Source of the DNA: Channallabes apus
Lineage: Eukaryota > Chordata > Actinopteri > Siluriformes > Clariidae
DNA: 64,000 bases
Assembly (NCBI GenBank): GCA_030522415.1
Contig: CM060108.1
Location: 54,042,452 to 54,106,451, forward strand
Direction of reading: 5' to 3'
Part shown: positions 20,282 through 31,423 of the stretch, one piece after another
How the letters are laid out: every line of letters begins with the position of its first letter
Position numbering within the stretch: the first letter of the stretch is position 1
Translations under genes and position numbers: made by a program
The notes under the pieces: model-generated
The model's database searches: none
Told to the model about the DNA's origin: nothing
The model's input: only the letters and a program-made list of their open reading frames with translations

Positions 20282-21253
20282 CTAAATTGTATTCTGTCTC
20301 CTTCTCTTAGTGTGAACAGCTTGGTGTCTTTTCAGATCACTTGAATTGGTAAAGCTCTTTCCACACTCTGAGCAGTGATACGGCTTTTCTCCAGCGTGTA
20401 TCCGCTGATGAGCCCTGAATGCTGATGGATCATTAAAACTCTTTTCACACTCTGAGCAGTGATGCGGTCTTTCTCCAGTGTGAATGCGCTGATGTATTTC
20501 CAGATTTCTTTTTTCGTTAAAACATTTTCCACACTCTGAGCAGTTATACGGCTTTTCTCCAGTATGTATGCGCACATGTTGTTGGAAATGACCTGCACGA
20601 TTAAAACTCTTGCCACACTCAGAGCAGTAATACGGCTTCTCTCCAGTGTGAACACGTTCATGTTGCTGGAGAGAACTCTTTACCTTAAAACCCTTTCCAC
20701 ACTCTGCACAGACATAAGGCTTCTCCCCAGTGTGAACACGCTCATGATGCTGGAGATCAACCTTGCGCCGGAAACCCCTCCAGCACTCGGAGCACTGATA
20801 CGGCTTCTCTCCTGGGTGAATGCTCTGGTGTTGTTTCAGAGTACTACGTTGAGTAAAACTCTTTCCACACTGTGAGCACTGATACGGCTTCTCTCCGGTA
20901 TGGATGTGCTGGTGTGTTTTGAGATTGAACTGGTGAGAAAATCCTTTCCCACACTGTGAGCAGATAAATGGTTTCTGCCCTGTATGAATTCTGAGGTGTT
21001 GATATAAATTACTCAAATAGGTAAAACTTCTTTCACACTGTGAGCACTGATACGGCCTCTCTCCTGTATGAGCACGTTGATGTCGCTGGAGAAGGCATTT
21101 ATAAATGAAACTCTTTCCACACTGTGAGCACTGATGTGGTTTGTCTTGTTTGTGGATGAGCTGGTGTACTGTGAGATCCTTCTCTTGACTAAAACTCTTT
21201 TCACACTCTAAGCAGTGGTGAAGGTCTGTCTGAGATTCTTCTTGACTAGTCAT
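20282..21253 (-). CDS. C2H2 zinc-finger protein A, 11 fingers
   Basis: A 323-residue nuclear DNA-binding protein, probably a transcriptional regulator. Eleven C2H2 fingers of 28-residue period, the first at Cys 14/Cys 17/His 30/His 34, joined by TGEKPY-type linkers; all have both Cys and both His. Short acidic N-terminus (MTSQEESQTDL), no KRAB, BTB or SCAN domain and no FiNZ-like helix visible. The C-terminus KRRRQNTI is basic. Start chosen at the ATG about 30 bp inside the exon: upstream on the minus strand is a good acceptor (pyrimidine tract then AATCAG) at 21285-21286. All fingers are in this exon; the first exon homologous to other cassettes is at 23.67 kb. Paralogous to B and C, most like B. 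Target sites unknown. Confidence 0.9.
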   Translation of the reverse strand: MTSQEESQTDLHHCLECEKSFSQEKDLTVHQLIHKQDKPHQCSQCGKSFIYKCLLQRHQRAHTGERPYQCSQCERSFTYLSNLYQHLRIHTGQKPFICSQCGKGFSHQFNLKTHQHIHTGEKPYQCSQCGKSFTQRSTLKQHQSIHPGEKPYQCSECWRGFRRKVDLQHHERVHTGEKPYVCAECGKGFKVKSSLQQHERVHTGEKPYYCSECGKSFNRAGHFQQHVRIHTGEKPYNCSECGKCFNEKRNLEIHQRIHTGERPHHCSECEKSFNDPSAFRAHQRIHAGEKPYHCSECGKSFTNSSDLKRHQAVHTKRRRQNTI

Positions 21254-21284
21254 AGTACAAAGAATACTTTGTTCTTCTTTACCT

Positions 21285-21300
21285 CTGATTAAGGAAAGAA
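21285..21300 (-). promoter_or_regulatory. Splice acceptor of gene A coding exon
   Basis: On the minus strand TTTCTTTCCTTAATCAG precedes the exon; the same acceptor is found ahead of gene B (43262 onward) and, altered, ahead of gene C. Confidence 0.7.
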
Positions 21301-21371
21301 AATAGAATTCAGTATCATGAAAAGTACAAAATATGAACTATTCAATGTGTATTATACAAATCAAGTCTCAT

Positions 21372-21975
21372 GCCTCCGTGTCTTATGATCCGCCACGCCT
21401 ACTTAGATTAAAGGATGCAGGCTGCTTGTCAGTACCATGTATAATGAAAACTACAGCTGGGGCGGAGCTTTTTCTTACAAAGCCCCAAAGTTATGGAATA
21501 TTCTTCCAATTAATGTTCAAGACTCAGACACAATCTCAGTCTAGGCTAAAAACATATTTATTTAGTTAAGCATTTTTGTAAATAGATTAGCCTTAGGTAA
21601 AGGAGCAGATCTGGGGGACTCATGGACGTAGAGTATTATGGTGAACTGGTATGCTGGATGCTGTCTTCCTCACTCAGGTTTGTTGAGGGTGAAATGATTG
21701 GTCGCTTTACATCCCAGTTCCCCCTCATGTCTGTCAGATGCACCTGCAGTCACTCAGCAGTTCAGAACTGGAATTACCTACAGTCTAACTGAGCCTGTCG
21801 AACTGGACTCCATATTAACTTAAACGCATCTCCTGTTATACTGTTGAACTCCTCCTAACACACAGTATGACTGCAGATCAATCCCTTCTATCCATTATCA
21901 CCCAAATGAGGATGGGTTCCCTGTTGAGTCTGGTTCCTCTCAAGGTTTATTCTTATTGCTATCTCAGGAGATGTA
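21372..21975 (+). mobile_element. L2/CR1-like LINE 3' end, inside gene A intron
   Basis: Starts within the polymerase C-terminus (SYDPPRLLRLKDAGCLSVP) and runs into the family 3' UTR (GGATGGGTTCCCTGTTGAGT). The last part of the UTR and the TTGAA tail are missing. Confidence 0.8.
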
Positions 21976-22030
21976 ACTAAATTGAATATTTTGGCATATG
22001 CATCAAGACCCACCTTGCACCTCACTTTTT

Positions 22031-22251
22031 CGGCTCCTGACAAGGGGTCGCCACAGCAGACTATCCAGTCTGCAATACAACTTGGCATAGGTTTTTTACG
22101 CCGGATGCCCTTCCTGACGCAACCCTCCCATTATATCCGGGCTAGGGACCGGCATTGAATCCAGTGGCTGGGGTTTGGGCACTGGCTGGGAATTGAACCC
22201 GGGCCTTCCGCATGGCAGGCGAAACACCTACCATTGAGCCACCAGTGCCCT
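22031..22251 (-). mobile_element. tRNA-Gly-derived SINE
   Basis: Flanked by a perfect 13-bp direct repeat CACCTCACTTTTT (22018-22030 and 22252-22264). Read on the minus strand, the first 72 bp fold like tRNA-Gly(GCC): GGTGGCTCAATGGTAGG (box A), TCGCCTGCCATGCGG anticodon arm, GGTTCAATTCC (box B). A non-tRNA body of about 150 bp follows. Lies in the intron of gene A. Confidence 0.85.
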
Positions 22252-22555
22252 CACCTCACTTTTTTTTCTACATGAGAATATAAATTTTTGCTTTATTTAT
22301 TTTTTATTATTTATTTTTCTCTCTGTTTATATTTGAATGGCAACTTTGTGTTCATTTGATTGTTTCTGTTATTAAAGAAGTCTGCTGTTTACAAATTATA
22401 CCTTTAGTGACACAGATTTCCACATTTCTATCGTGTAAGAGTAATAGAACAGGCTGGAAAGTGCTGTTCAAGGACAATAATCAACTTTGGGGAAAATCAT
22501 GGCCCCAATAGATCAAATAATGGAAATAGTGATTATCATACTTTAATATCAATTT

Positions 22556-22910
22556 GATAACAGGGCTCAGCTCAGCTCCAGAGTTCAGCTCCAACCCAAA
22601 TCAAACACACCAGGAGAAACTAATCACGGTCTTCAGGATTACTAAGGCTACAGTAAGTCAGTTTCTTTCAGGGTTGGAGCTGAAATCTGCAGGACTGTGC
22701 CTACCCTGCTTTTGACCATCACTTGTATTGTGCCAAAGAAGGGATGGGTACTCAGCTCCAACTCTGTAAAATCCAACTCACCTACCTGTAGCCTCAGTAA
22801 TCCTGAAGAACTTGATTAGCTTGTCCTGATGTGTTTGATTAGGGTTGGAGCTGAACTCTGCAGGATTGTGGCTCTCCAGAACCTAACTTGTCGACCCCTG
22901 GTCTAAAGCA
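22556..22910. repeat. MITE-like repeat with inverted internal copies
   Basis: The phrase GGGTTGGAGCTGAAMTCTGC appears at 22674 and 22841 and in reverse near 22578. Ends not defined; a common fish-type repeat with a gene-free body. Confidence 0.45.
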
Positions 22911-22979
22911 TATTAAGTAAGAAAGAAATGTCAAGAATTAATAATAATAATAAAGAAAAGAAAAAAACTAAAAGAGGTG

Positions 22980-23500
22980 TGTCCAAACTTTTGGCAGGTA
23001 TTGTATATATTCTGACATGGCTGTGTCAGAAATTAGCTCCTTCTGCATCAGTTAGAGTTAAATAACTTATTGCAGCTTAACTGGATTAATCACTGCAGTA
23101 ATTATCCAATGGAGAGATCTTACCTATTTGCTTAGTTAAATCCAGGCAGTGTATATGATTTTTTCTTTTTACATGGTTTCTCCTGTGTACCAATGCTCAG
23201 TTGTATTGTCCCTGTAAAAACAAACAAATAGTTTTTTTTTTTTTAAAAAGGGTAAATGTTGTGTTAGATTTTTATTACCATTGTTAAATACTTCCCATCG
23301 TTACCGTTATCCATTATTCCTATGACTACACAATAAAAGGTTCTGAAACAAAATGAATTTGTATTTATATAATTCCATTTGTATTATTATTATTATTATT
23401 ATAAATAATAATATATAGTTCCAAATCTTTATTCATATATAATTCAAACTACAGCTAGGGGGCGCTAGTAAACTGAACAGACGTCTGATTTTGTTGTTTT
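22980..23500 (-). repeat. Conserved intron block of the zinc-finger cassette (gene A copy)
   Basis: Uninterrupted copy of a block also seen at 11.2-11.4, 39.27-42.17 and 44.93-45.24 kb. It is the empty-site reference for the Tc1 element at 39422 (target TA at 23125-23126) and for the hAT MITE at 41597 (target around 23451-23460). Confidence 0.75.
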
Positions 23501-23671
23501 TCCCTCTGATTAATGATCTTAGATATTTTTAAAACTAAGCTTTTGACAAAGTAATAGCAAATTGATGCAAATGATTTATTGAAGGACCAGATTATCACAT
23601 ATCTTAATATGAAAGAGAGCCACAGCATCAAGGCAGTGATCATTTTTCTAACCTGTCGGACTTACACTTAC

Positions 23672-23870
23672 CAGTGAGTTTATCCTCTCCGAATGATGTT
23701 TCTATTTTAACTCGATCAGATTTGCGTCTGTAAAACTGCAGGTAGAAACAGCTACTGTACATGGAGAGATGGTTTTAGCTCGGCTGGATAACTAGGCAGT
23801 CCAAGTGGCACAACATCTTCAGCTCTTCTTCTCCTTTGTCCTGTGGTGAGCTATTTTACTGCCACCTTCT
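23672..23870 (-). promoter_or_regulatory. First exon and promoter region of gene A
   Basis: Non-coding exon ending at a donor (minus strand CTCACTG then GTAAGTG). Contains a TAGAAACAGCTAC block, AGAGATGGTTTTAGCTCGGC and the TCTTCAGCTCTTC block shared with 11.9, 45.7, 52.2 and 54.6 kb. The transcription start is not seen; the upper limit is where the similarity between copies fades. Confidence 0.6.
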
Positions 23871-25051
23871 GGACTGGATGATGGGATGCATACATTTACT
23901 CACATTGCTCTATATCTTGTCCAGTCAACCTTACATGTTCTTTGAATCACTTCGAACACCAACGTGGAGGCATATGTGAACCATTTCACAAGTCACAAGT
24001 CATTTCCACAGCATCAATGCTTAACTAATCATGGATATGATCATCGATTGAGTGTATATACAATTCGTATATATTTATATTAAATCATGTGGCAGTGTAC
24101 ACAACTTTTTAAAATATTTTATGTCATGAGCTAAAATTTCATTCCAGCATTTCATTACCACTCCGTACCACTCCTCAGGGTATGTGTGGCAATTTATTTA
24201 CATGTTACTACCCCCTCCGCAAACAAAACGGTCTCATACTCTCTCCAGTTTAGATTATGACAGTCCTACAAAGCTGTGTTATTGGATCGGTCTGAATAGG
24301 ATAACTTCATAGAGCCGAGTCACACATTTATAAGTTTTGTCTATGTGCATAACGCTTTCACACACCTGCTACTGATTTCAACATTTCGCTTTTCCACCAT
24401 TTAAAACTATAAAAACCTGTAAAAACTACAACATCCACTATAACGTGCAGCCTACTTTATGGCTCTCAGAGTCATAATACGTGACATCACATGATTTCCT
24501 TGGTGCAGTCCTACTCCTTGCAGGAGGTGAAAGTAGGACGATTCCCACGAGGAAGATCCTCATTTCCTGCATAATCAATCATGTGCTAAAATTCAGTTGT
24601 AAATGAAGTGATGTGTTCAGCGGTGGGCTGGGGTTGAAAAGCAGCCCTGCATTTCATAATCACTCTCAGGAATCACAATGAAAGTTGGTTGAGGACTAAA
24701 AAATACTTCTACCACGGAGTAGGACATAAAAGTTATTCAGAAAGCTTCCTACTTTTACTTTCAGCGTAGGACTAAAGGAAAGCATGTGACTTTACAGTGA
24801 GTCACAAAGTAAGCTACAAATTATTTTGGATTTTGAACTGGAAAATGTAATCTGAAATCAGAGTCAGTGGTGTGACAGCTTTCTTTCATTGTGATTCCTG
24901 GGAGTGATTATGAAATGCATGGCAAAAACATGAAAAGAAAAATCATCTGATCATACCAGGTCTCAGTATTCGACAAATACAACCTCAGACGAAAAAAATA
25001 CATTATTTAACTTTTTTACTATGCCAATATTTATTTAGTAAAAATGAAGGT

Positions 25052-25054
<3 letters not shown>
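23871..25054. other. Non-coding, with one inverted-repeat element
   Basis: No gene recognised. Holds the 35-bp inverted repeat described separately and AT-rich sequence. 23930-24100 is similar to 45850-46030, extending the cassette homology upstream of the first exon. Confidence 0.5.
24650..24917. mobile_element. Foldback/MITE-like element
   Basis: Arms 24650-24684 and 24883-24917 (CATTTCATAATCACTCTCAG against its reverse) match at 34 of 35 positions, with 198 bp between. The arms may extend beyond these points with lower identity. No target duplication seen. Confidence 0.6.

Positions 25055-25086
<32 letters not shown>
25055..25086. repeat. (GA)n microsatellite
   Basis: About 16 uninterrupted GA units. 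Confidence 0.95.
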
Positions 25087-25088
<2 letters not shown>

Positions 25089-25382
25089 ATGGGCAATACT
25101 AAGTACACCCATGATTTAATAGCTTGTAGCAGCAATAACTTTCCTGTATAACTTTATCAGTCTTTCACATCATCGTGGAGGATGTGGAACTTAGTATTGT
25201 CCACGTTTTTATTTTGTTTGGCTTCATTTTTGCTAAATAAATAATTGCACAGTAAAAAAAAAAGTTAAATGGCTTTGTCCGTTTGAGGTTATATCTGCCA
25301 ACCACTGAGACCTGCAACAATCAGATGATTTTGTCTGCATTCTACTGTATGTTACAATGTATGTATGTAGTACACAGAAGGT

Positions 25383-25570
25383 CAAAAAGAGTTACATTGT
25401 ATGTTTGCAGATCTAAAGAAAGTATATGGTAGGGTGCCCAGACATGAGCTGTGGTAATGCATGAGGAAGTCAGGAGTTGTGGAATATGTGAAGGTAGTAC
25501 ACGATACTACCTAATACTACCTACTGTACAAGGACAGTGTTACGGTGAGGTGTGCCATAGGTATGACCAA
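25383..25570 (+). pseudogene. Reverse-transcriptase fragment of a second LINE type
   Basis: Broken frames give FADLKKVYGRVPRHELW and MRKSGVVEYVKVVHD, the polymerase motif A region of a common fish LINE different from the L2-like family (which has FDTIDHAIL there). The expected Asp of motif A is changed to Gly (VYGRVPR). It is joined directly to an L2-like fragment. Confidence 0.65.
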
Positions 25571-26650
25571 CTGCCTAGTCCTCCTGGACTCAGCTACATA
25601 CACCAGCCTCGGCTAACTGGTAGAGGAGGAGGCGGCGCTGTTTACAATGATAATCGTGCAAAAACACAAATTTAAATTTCATGCATTTGGAGTTCTCTAT
25701 TGTAACATAAAAAGTGTAGCTACAAATATTAAGTCACAGCTCAGTCGATTCCACTAATTATAATTTACAGACCTCCAGGGCCGTATTCTGAATTTCTTAG
25801 TGAATTTGCAGATTTCATCTCAGACCTGGTCGTTTCTGTAGACAAAGCGTTAATTGCTGGAGATTTTAACATTCATTTTGAGAATCCAGAAGACCCTCTG
25901 AGAACAGCATTTATGTCCATACTGGACTCCGTAGGCGTAAATCAGTGTGTAGTAGGACCCACTCATAAAGCAGATCACACTTTAGACTTAATAATATTTT
26001 TCGGATTAAGTATAAGAAATGTATTCACAATTCCACTGTCTGAAATTATCTCAGATCACTATCTTGTCTCCATTCAAGTGTGTCACAGTGATAATGTACA
26101 CACAGCACCGCGCTACCGTATTAAACGTACATTCACATCGACTACCACACAGAGTTTTATCAGTAATCTCCCAGAGTTACCAGCTTCGATTAGGCCACCG
26201 TCTGACCCCACAGAACTTGATCAGGCGACTGAATATTTAGAGTCGACATTTCGTTGTACCTTAGATAATGTAGCTCCAGCTAAAAGAAAAATTATTAGAG
26301 ATAAGAAACTCGCTCCCTGGTATAACGATCACACGCGCACTTTAAAACAGACCGCTCGGAAATTAGAGCGTAAATGGCATCAAACTAAATTGTTAGTATT
26401 TCAAATAGCATGGAAAGAGAGCATCCTGAACTATAGGAAAGCTCTTAGTGTAGCTAGATCAACGTATCTCTCCACTCTTATAGAAGAAAATAAAAATAAT
26501 CCTAGATTTTTATTTAATACCGTAGCCAAATTAACCAGAAATAAGACCACTACAGAAATCTCCACAACATCATCATGCAATAGTGAGGACTTCATGAACT
26601 TTTTTAATAACAATATTGGAAATCTATACAGGGAAGGCGAGATATGGAGA
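25571..26650 (+). mobile_element. L2/CR1-like LINE fragment (endonuclease)
   Basis: Internal piece of the LINE from the endonuclease N-terminal half into the linker before the polymerase. Lacks both ends of the element. The single long frame (25913-26668) has THKADHTLDLI and SDHYLVSIQV, then the Lys/Arg-rich linker ending at a stop after NNNIGNLYREG. Confidence 0.82.
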
Positions 26651-26668
26651 GACATCTCCAAGAACTAG
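25913..26668 (+). pseudogene. LINE endonuclease C-terminal half and linker
   Basis: 251 codons open. It carries the endonuclease central and Asp-His blocks, then a segment rich in basic residues (KRKIIRDKKLAPWYNDHTR) and the linker to the polymerase. The upstream GDFNIHFENP block is in another frame near 25860, so a frameshift splits the domain. Nothing of the polymerase follows. Confidence 0.8.
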
Positions 26669-27030
26669 GGATAGTAGAAGGCAGTGTTAAGAGTCTTTTC
26701 TGGAGAGTCACTGAAGTCGGCTTTAAAAGACAGGAGAGAGTGAGGAGAGAGATCAATAGGTGGTGATCAGGCAACCTTTCGAGCTACAACTACATGCTGA
26801 GTGGTACTGAGAGGGAAAACATGTCGAAAGGAAAGAATGTGTGGAAGTACCGGATAAAGCCTACGAAGAGTTCAAGACATAGAACAAGTCAAGACAGAAT
26901 CAGTTAAATATGCATTAGACATGATCTGTAAAAATCAGCTGTAAGAGGCCAGGAAGGTAAGCGAGTATAAGACCTCCTTGTGGCGGTAATGTAACCAACC
27001 TACTGGATTCCAACCACTGTTAAACAACAA
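26669..27030. other. No gene recognised
   Basis: About 360 bp between LINE and Tc1 fragments with no feature I can name. Confidence 0.45.
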
Positions 27031-27300
27031 AGAAGAATACAGACACACCTAATCACATAATTGGGACTTAACAGCTGTCTCGCCATAAGAAAACCACTGG
27101 CTAGTGAGAATAATCAGAAATAAATGCTTCAATTTGCTACGGAGCATTAAGATTGGACTTTGGGTCAATGGAAAAACATCATGTGGTCTGATGAGTCTAG
27201 ACTAATCCTATTGCAGAGCGCTGGGTGCATTAGGGAAAGAAGGGAAGCGGATGAATGATGCAACTTTTTTTGTCCAGACAGTGTGTCTATGTAAACATCC
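27031..27300 (+). pseudogene. Tc1-like transposase fragment
   Basis: Broken frame with WTLGQWKNIMWSDESRL, the block around the first catalytic Asp of Tc1/mariner transposases. It differs from the complete Tc1 element immediately downstream (which has WTDETKVELF), so it is a separate, older family. Confidence 0.65.
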
Positions 27301-27317
27301 ATGTTATAAGACATATA

Positions 27318-28936
27318 CAGTGGTGTGAAAAACTATTTGCCCCCTTCCTGATTTCTTATTCTTTTGCATGTTTGTCACACTTAAATGTTTCTGCTCATCA
27401 AAAACCGTTAACTATTAGTCAAAGATAACATAATTGAACACAAAATGCAGTTTTTAAATGAAGGTTTACGTTATTAAGGGAGAAAAAAAACTCCAAATCT
27501 ACATGGCCCTGTGTGAAAAAGTGATTGCCCCCCTTGTTAAAAAATAAATTAACTGTGGTTTATCACACCTGAGTTCAATTTCTGTAGTCACCCCCAGGCC
27601 TGATTACTGCCACACCTGTTTCAATCAAGAAATCACTTAAATAGGAGCTACCTGACACAGAGAAGTAGACCAAAAGCACCTCAAAAGCTAGACATCATGC
27701 CAAGATCCAAAGAAATTCAGGAACAAATGAGAACAAAAGTAATTGAGATCTATCAGTCTGGTAAAGGTTATAAAGCCATTTCTAAAGCTTTGGGACTCCA
27801 GCGAACCACAGTGAGAGCCATTATCCACAAATGGCAAAAACATGGAACAGTGGTGAACCTTCCCAGGAGTGGCCGGCCGACCAAAATTACCCCAAGAGCG
27901 CAGAGACAACTCACCCGAGAGGCCACAAAAGACCCCAGGACAACATCTAAAGAACTGCAGGCCTCACTTGCCTCAATTAAGGTCAGTGTTCACGACTCCA
28001 CCATAAGAAAGAGACTGGGCAAAAACGGCCTCCATGGCAGATTTCCAAGGCGCAAACCACTTTTAAGCAAAAAGAACATTAAGGCTCGTCTCAATTTTGT
28101 TTAAAAACATCTCAATGATTGCCAAGACTTTTGGGAAAATACCTTGTGGACCGACGAAACAAAAGTTGAACTTTTTGGAAGGTGCGTGTCCCGTTACATC
28201 TGGCGTAAAAGTAACACAGCATTTCAGAAAAAGAACATCATACCAACAGTAAAATATGGTGGTGGTAGTGTGATGGTCTGGGGTTGTTTTGCTGCTTCAG
28301 GACCTGGAAGGCTTGCTGTGATAGATGGAACCATGAATTCTACTGTCTACCAAAATTCCTGAAGGAGAATGTCCGGCCATCTGTTCGTCAACTCAAGCTG
28401 AAGCGATCTTGGGTGCTGCAGCAGGACAATGACCCAAAACACACCAGCAAATCCACCTCTGAATGGCTGAAGAAAAACAAAATGAAGACTTTGGAGTGGC
28501 CTAGTCAAAGTCCTGACCTGAATCCTATTGAGATGTTGTGGCATGACCTTAAAAAGGCGGTTCATGCTAGAAAACCCTCAAATAAAGCTGAATTACAACA
28601 ATTCTACAAAGATGAGTGGGCCAAAATTCCTCCAGAGCGCTGTAAAAGACTCGTTGCAAGTTATCGCAAACGCTTGATTGCAGTTATTGCTGCTAAGGGT
28701 GGCCCAACCAGTTATTAGGTTCAGGGGGCAATTACTTTTTCACACAGGGCCATGTAGGTTTGGATTTTTTTTCTCCCTAAATAATAAAACCCCTCATTTA
28801 AAAACTGCATTTTGTGTTTACTTGTGTTATCTTTGACTAATAGTTAAATGTGTTTGATGATCAGAAACATTTTGTGTGACAAACATGCAAAAGAATAAGA
28901 AATCAGGAGGGGGGCAAATAGTTTTTCACACCACTG
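27318..28936 (+). mobile_element. Tc1-like transposon, complete ends
   Basis: 1,619 bp flanked by TA (27316-27317, 28937-28938), with inverted repeats starting CAGTGGTGTGAAAAACTATT and extending at least 200 bp with small differences. Same family as 39422-41040. The transposase frame inside is damaged. Confidence 0.93.
27697..28718 (+). pseudogene. Tc1-like transposase (DD34E), two lesions
   Basis: Cut-and-paste transposase, normally about 340 residues. N-terminal paired-type helix-turn-helix (MPRSKEIQEQMRTKVIEIY, then GRPTKIT with an AT-hook-like GRP), catalytic Asp in WTDETKV, second Asp in QQDNDPKHT, Glu in SPDLNPIEML. Lesions: a TAA at 28102-28104 (Lys codon in the sister copy) and a frameshift near 28350-28360, where the sister reads YQKILKENVRP and this copy YQNS-stop. 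Both catalytic Asps and the Glu are preserved. Confidence 0.9.
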
Positions 28937-28938
28937 TA

Positions 28939-30333
28939 ACATGTGGTTGTGACAAAGATGTTATTCTGGTCTGAATCAAACCAAGAAAACAACTAAGATT
29001 ACTGAAACTACTAAAATAGAAATGTCTAGTTCAATGTTAAAATCTAGAAGGATATTGATCATCATAACATCATCTTCAAGGGGAAAATAAACATGATTAT
29101 AGAAAATGTTGAATGACTGTGATCAGAGATAAAATCAAATGTTGAAAAAATAACAACAGCAGAACTCATGGATATATATACTAATGAACGTAAAAACATT
29201 TGTATTCTTTTAAGCTGCTTTTGCAACTGGGTTAAATTATGGTTTTTGCATCAAATGTCAAAACATGATTGACCCTGAAAATGTCGTCACGTTATCACTG
29301 TCTCCATCTAGCGTCTAATGGAGGTATTGCACGGTGCAGTATCTGCGGGACCAACGACAATGCGGAAGTAGATTATGCTTGCGCAAAGCATGATGGGAAT
29401 GTTCATTTATTCGTATAAAAAGCATTATTCCGCTTTAACTAGAAATGCATTTTCCAGTACTTCTTGTTTAAGGAGAAGTCTGTGTAGATTCCTGTCCAAT
29501 TTTGTATAATATGTTTAACTTCTAAAATCTACCATCTTTAGGAAGTGTGTGGTGTGTGAAGTGTTCGGGTGTTTGAAGAGCTGTAGAGTTAAGACTATAC
29601 TTTCAGGGATCATTTCTATAGTTTCTAACTAGGAAATGTGATTGGAAAGTGTTACGTCTCTCTAATCACGATGAAGAGTTGCGATGTGTTCTTCTGAGCG
29701 TGAATCGGATTATTTTTAACACTTCGTGTGTGGATTTTAATCATTGATGAACGTTCTGCGTTTCTTCTGGAACGTTAGAGGAAGAGCACATGTTCAGAGT
29801 GATTAGATTTGATATAGTTGAAGAATAGATCTTATCTTTAAATGATTGTGGAAAATAATACCTTTTTTCAGAGTGTGCTAAGTAGTACATGATTTCTTTT
29901 TCTAAAAATTGTAAAATTTGTAATTAATGTTTGTATTTACAGATACATTAATTGTATTATAATTAAGAAATATGTGGTTGGGCTAGAATTATCTGAGTTT
30001 ATATTAAATTGTAGTAAGTGAAGGTTTTCTGATGGATTGGCACTCTGCCTTGTGCCCTAAGCCTCCTTGGAGAGTCTTCAGCGCCCCCCTTCCCCCTGCT
30101 CCTCATTGTCCTGAATTAAGGATAAAGCAATATAGATAATGAGTGAGAGTATATGGATTGAATTGTAGTTGAGTGTATGTGTGCGTAGAATCTAAAATCG
30201 GAAGGGAAATTTTTTTTTTCAGGTTGTATTAGTTGGGATCACTGAGTGACTTAGTGGTGTAAGGGCAAGACTATACTTTTAGGGATCATTTCTATAGTTT
30301 CTAACTAGGAAATGTGATTGGAAAGTGTTCCAT
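28939..30333. other. Non-coding, with a 60-bp direct duplication
   Basis: No gene recognised. 29592-29652 and 30268-30329 are near-identical direct repeats (AGGGATCATTTCTATAGTTT and neighbours). Between them is T-rich and C-rich sequence without a recognised element. A GC-richer patch at 29290-29400 may be old regulatory sequence but there is no evidence for a gene. Confidence 0.5.
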
Positions 30334-30478
30334 CCATCCCTCCATTTTCTTCTGCTTATCCGAGGTCGGGTCGCGGGGGTCAGCAGCTTCAGCAGGGATG
30401 CCCAGGCTTCCCTCTCCCTGGCCACTTTTTCCAGCTTTCCGGGTGGGTCCCAAGGCGTTCCCACGCCAGCCGAGAGAC
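30334..30478 (-). mobile_element. I/Nimb-like LINE, 3' terminal piece
   Basis: Reverse strand of the 3' end of a second LINE type, ending at a CCATCCATCCCTCCATTTTC tail. It belongs with 33484-35230 and 37324-37618, from which it is now separated by a Harbinger element. The clade name is tentative. Confidence 0.6.
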
Positions 30479-31059
30479 ATATGCCTCTTTTCCGCTGCAT
30501 AGTACGGCACGACACGGTTCAGTTCAACTCACTTCGGTTTGGCTCAGTTCGACTCGGTTTGCGCTTCCACTGCAGTTTAGTAACGCTTTAGAGTGGGCGG
30601 GAATATTCACGTGTCATTTTAGTTGCGGCGCCTCTACTGCAATGACATCATCGTAAACGCGCCACAAACAAACACACAACAATGGAGCACATCGATGGCA
30701 TGGTGTTCTTCATTCTCGGCATGTGGATGTTTTTAACAGTGAGATGAAGGAGTTTGTTTCAAAAGAGGCTGAAGGCAGCCAAAGAAAACACAGCTAAAAA
30801 AAACGAGAGTTTTGGAACTTTTACAAAATCACGCAGAGAACGACAACACTTCAGCTCGACGACGCACAAGGGTAAGCATTCAAAAAATCACATCACTAGC
30901 TAACTTGTATCACTGTCGCAAAGCATTAAATTAACTTAACTGCCAGTGTAACATTAAAATGCTGATTCTGTATATTACAGATCTACCACATTTTGCAAAA
31001 AAAGTCGCCGCAACAGACCATCTGTTTGGACATTTAACCGTGCTTCAGAGTGGTGGGAT

Positions 31060-31389
31060 GTGATTGTTCCCGGTTTTACAAACACTCAGTGGCTGGAGAA
31101 CCTTAGAATGTCTGAAGAAACATTCATCCACTTATGCAACAAACTGCGTCCAGCGATGGAGAGACGGGACACAAACTTCCACGTGTGTGTACCTTTAAAG
31201 AAAAGAATAGCCATCGCACTGTGGAAGCTTGCAACCGGTGCTGAGTACAGAAGTGTTGGACATCTTTTTGGTGCAAGCATAACAACTGTGTGTCAGTGTG
31301 TTCAGGAGTTCTGTGCAGCAGCAGAAACCCTGTTTGTACCAGAGCTAATTCATTATCCAGGCAGGAAAAGAAATGGCTGCCTACATTGA
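31060..31389 (+). pseudogene. Harbinger transposase N-terminal part
   Basis: HARBI1-like nuclease homologue. The visible block reads TNTQWLENLRMSEETFIHL, then KKRIAIALWKLATGAEYRSV and HLFGASITTVCQCVQEFC, a helix-turn-helix region preceding the DDE domain. The frame breaks just before the first catalytic Asp block; a one-base shift gives the following MAAYIENRWGLPHCIGA. The DDE core is absent, replaced by an L2-derived insertion. The C-terminus reappears at about 32170-32310 with [19 protein letters not shown]. Probably an intron acceptor near 30978. Confidence 0.75.
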
Positions 31390-31423
31390 GAACAGGTGGG
31401 GGCTCCCACACTGTATTGGTGCT

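Noticed and set aside
20332..21204. Alternative frames over the zinc-finger exons
   Set aside because: The regular 28-residue repeat in one frame forces open repeats in the others; only the C2H2 frame is real. The same applies over genes B and C.
22179..22250. Functional tRNA-Gly gene
   Set aside because: It is the head of a SINE with a body and flanking duplications; arms carry mismatches and there is no pol III terminator right after the tRNA part.
29290..29700. Possible promoter and first exon of an unrelated gene
   Set aside because: GC content rises slightly and there is a TATA-like GTATAAAAAG near 29414, but no downstream coding exon or clear donor supports it.
30279..30656. Overlapping frames on both strands around 30.3-30.6 kb
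   Set aside because: They span the junction of a LINE 3' end and the Harbinger terminus; GC-rich non-coding transposon sequence explains the openness.
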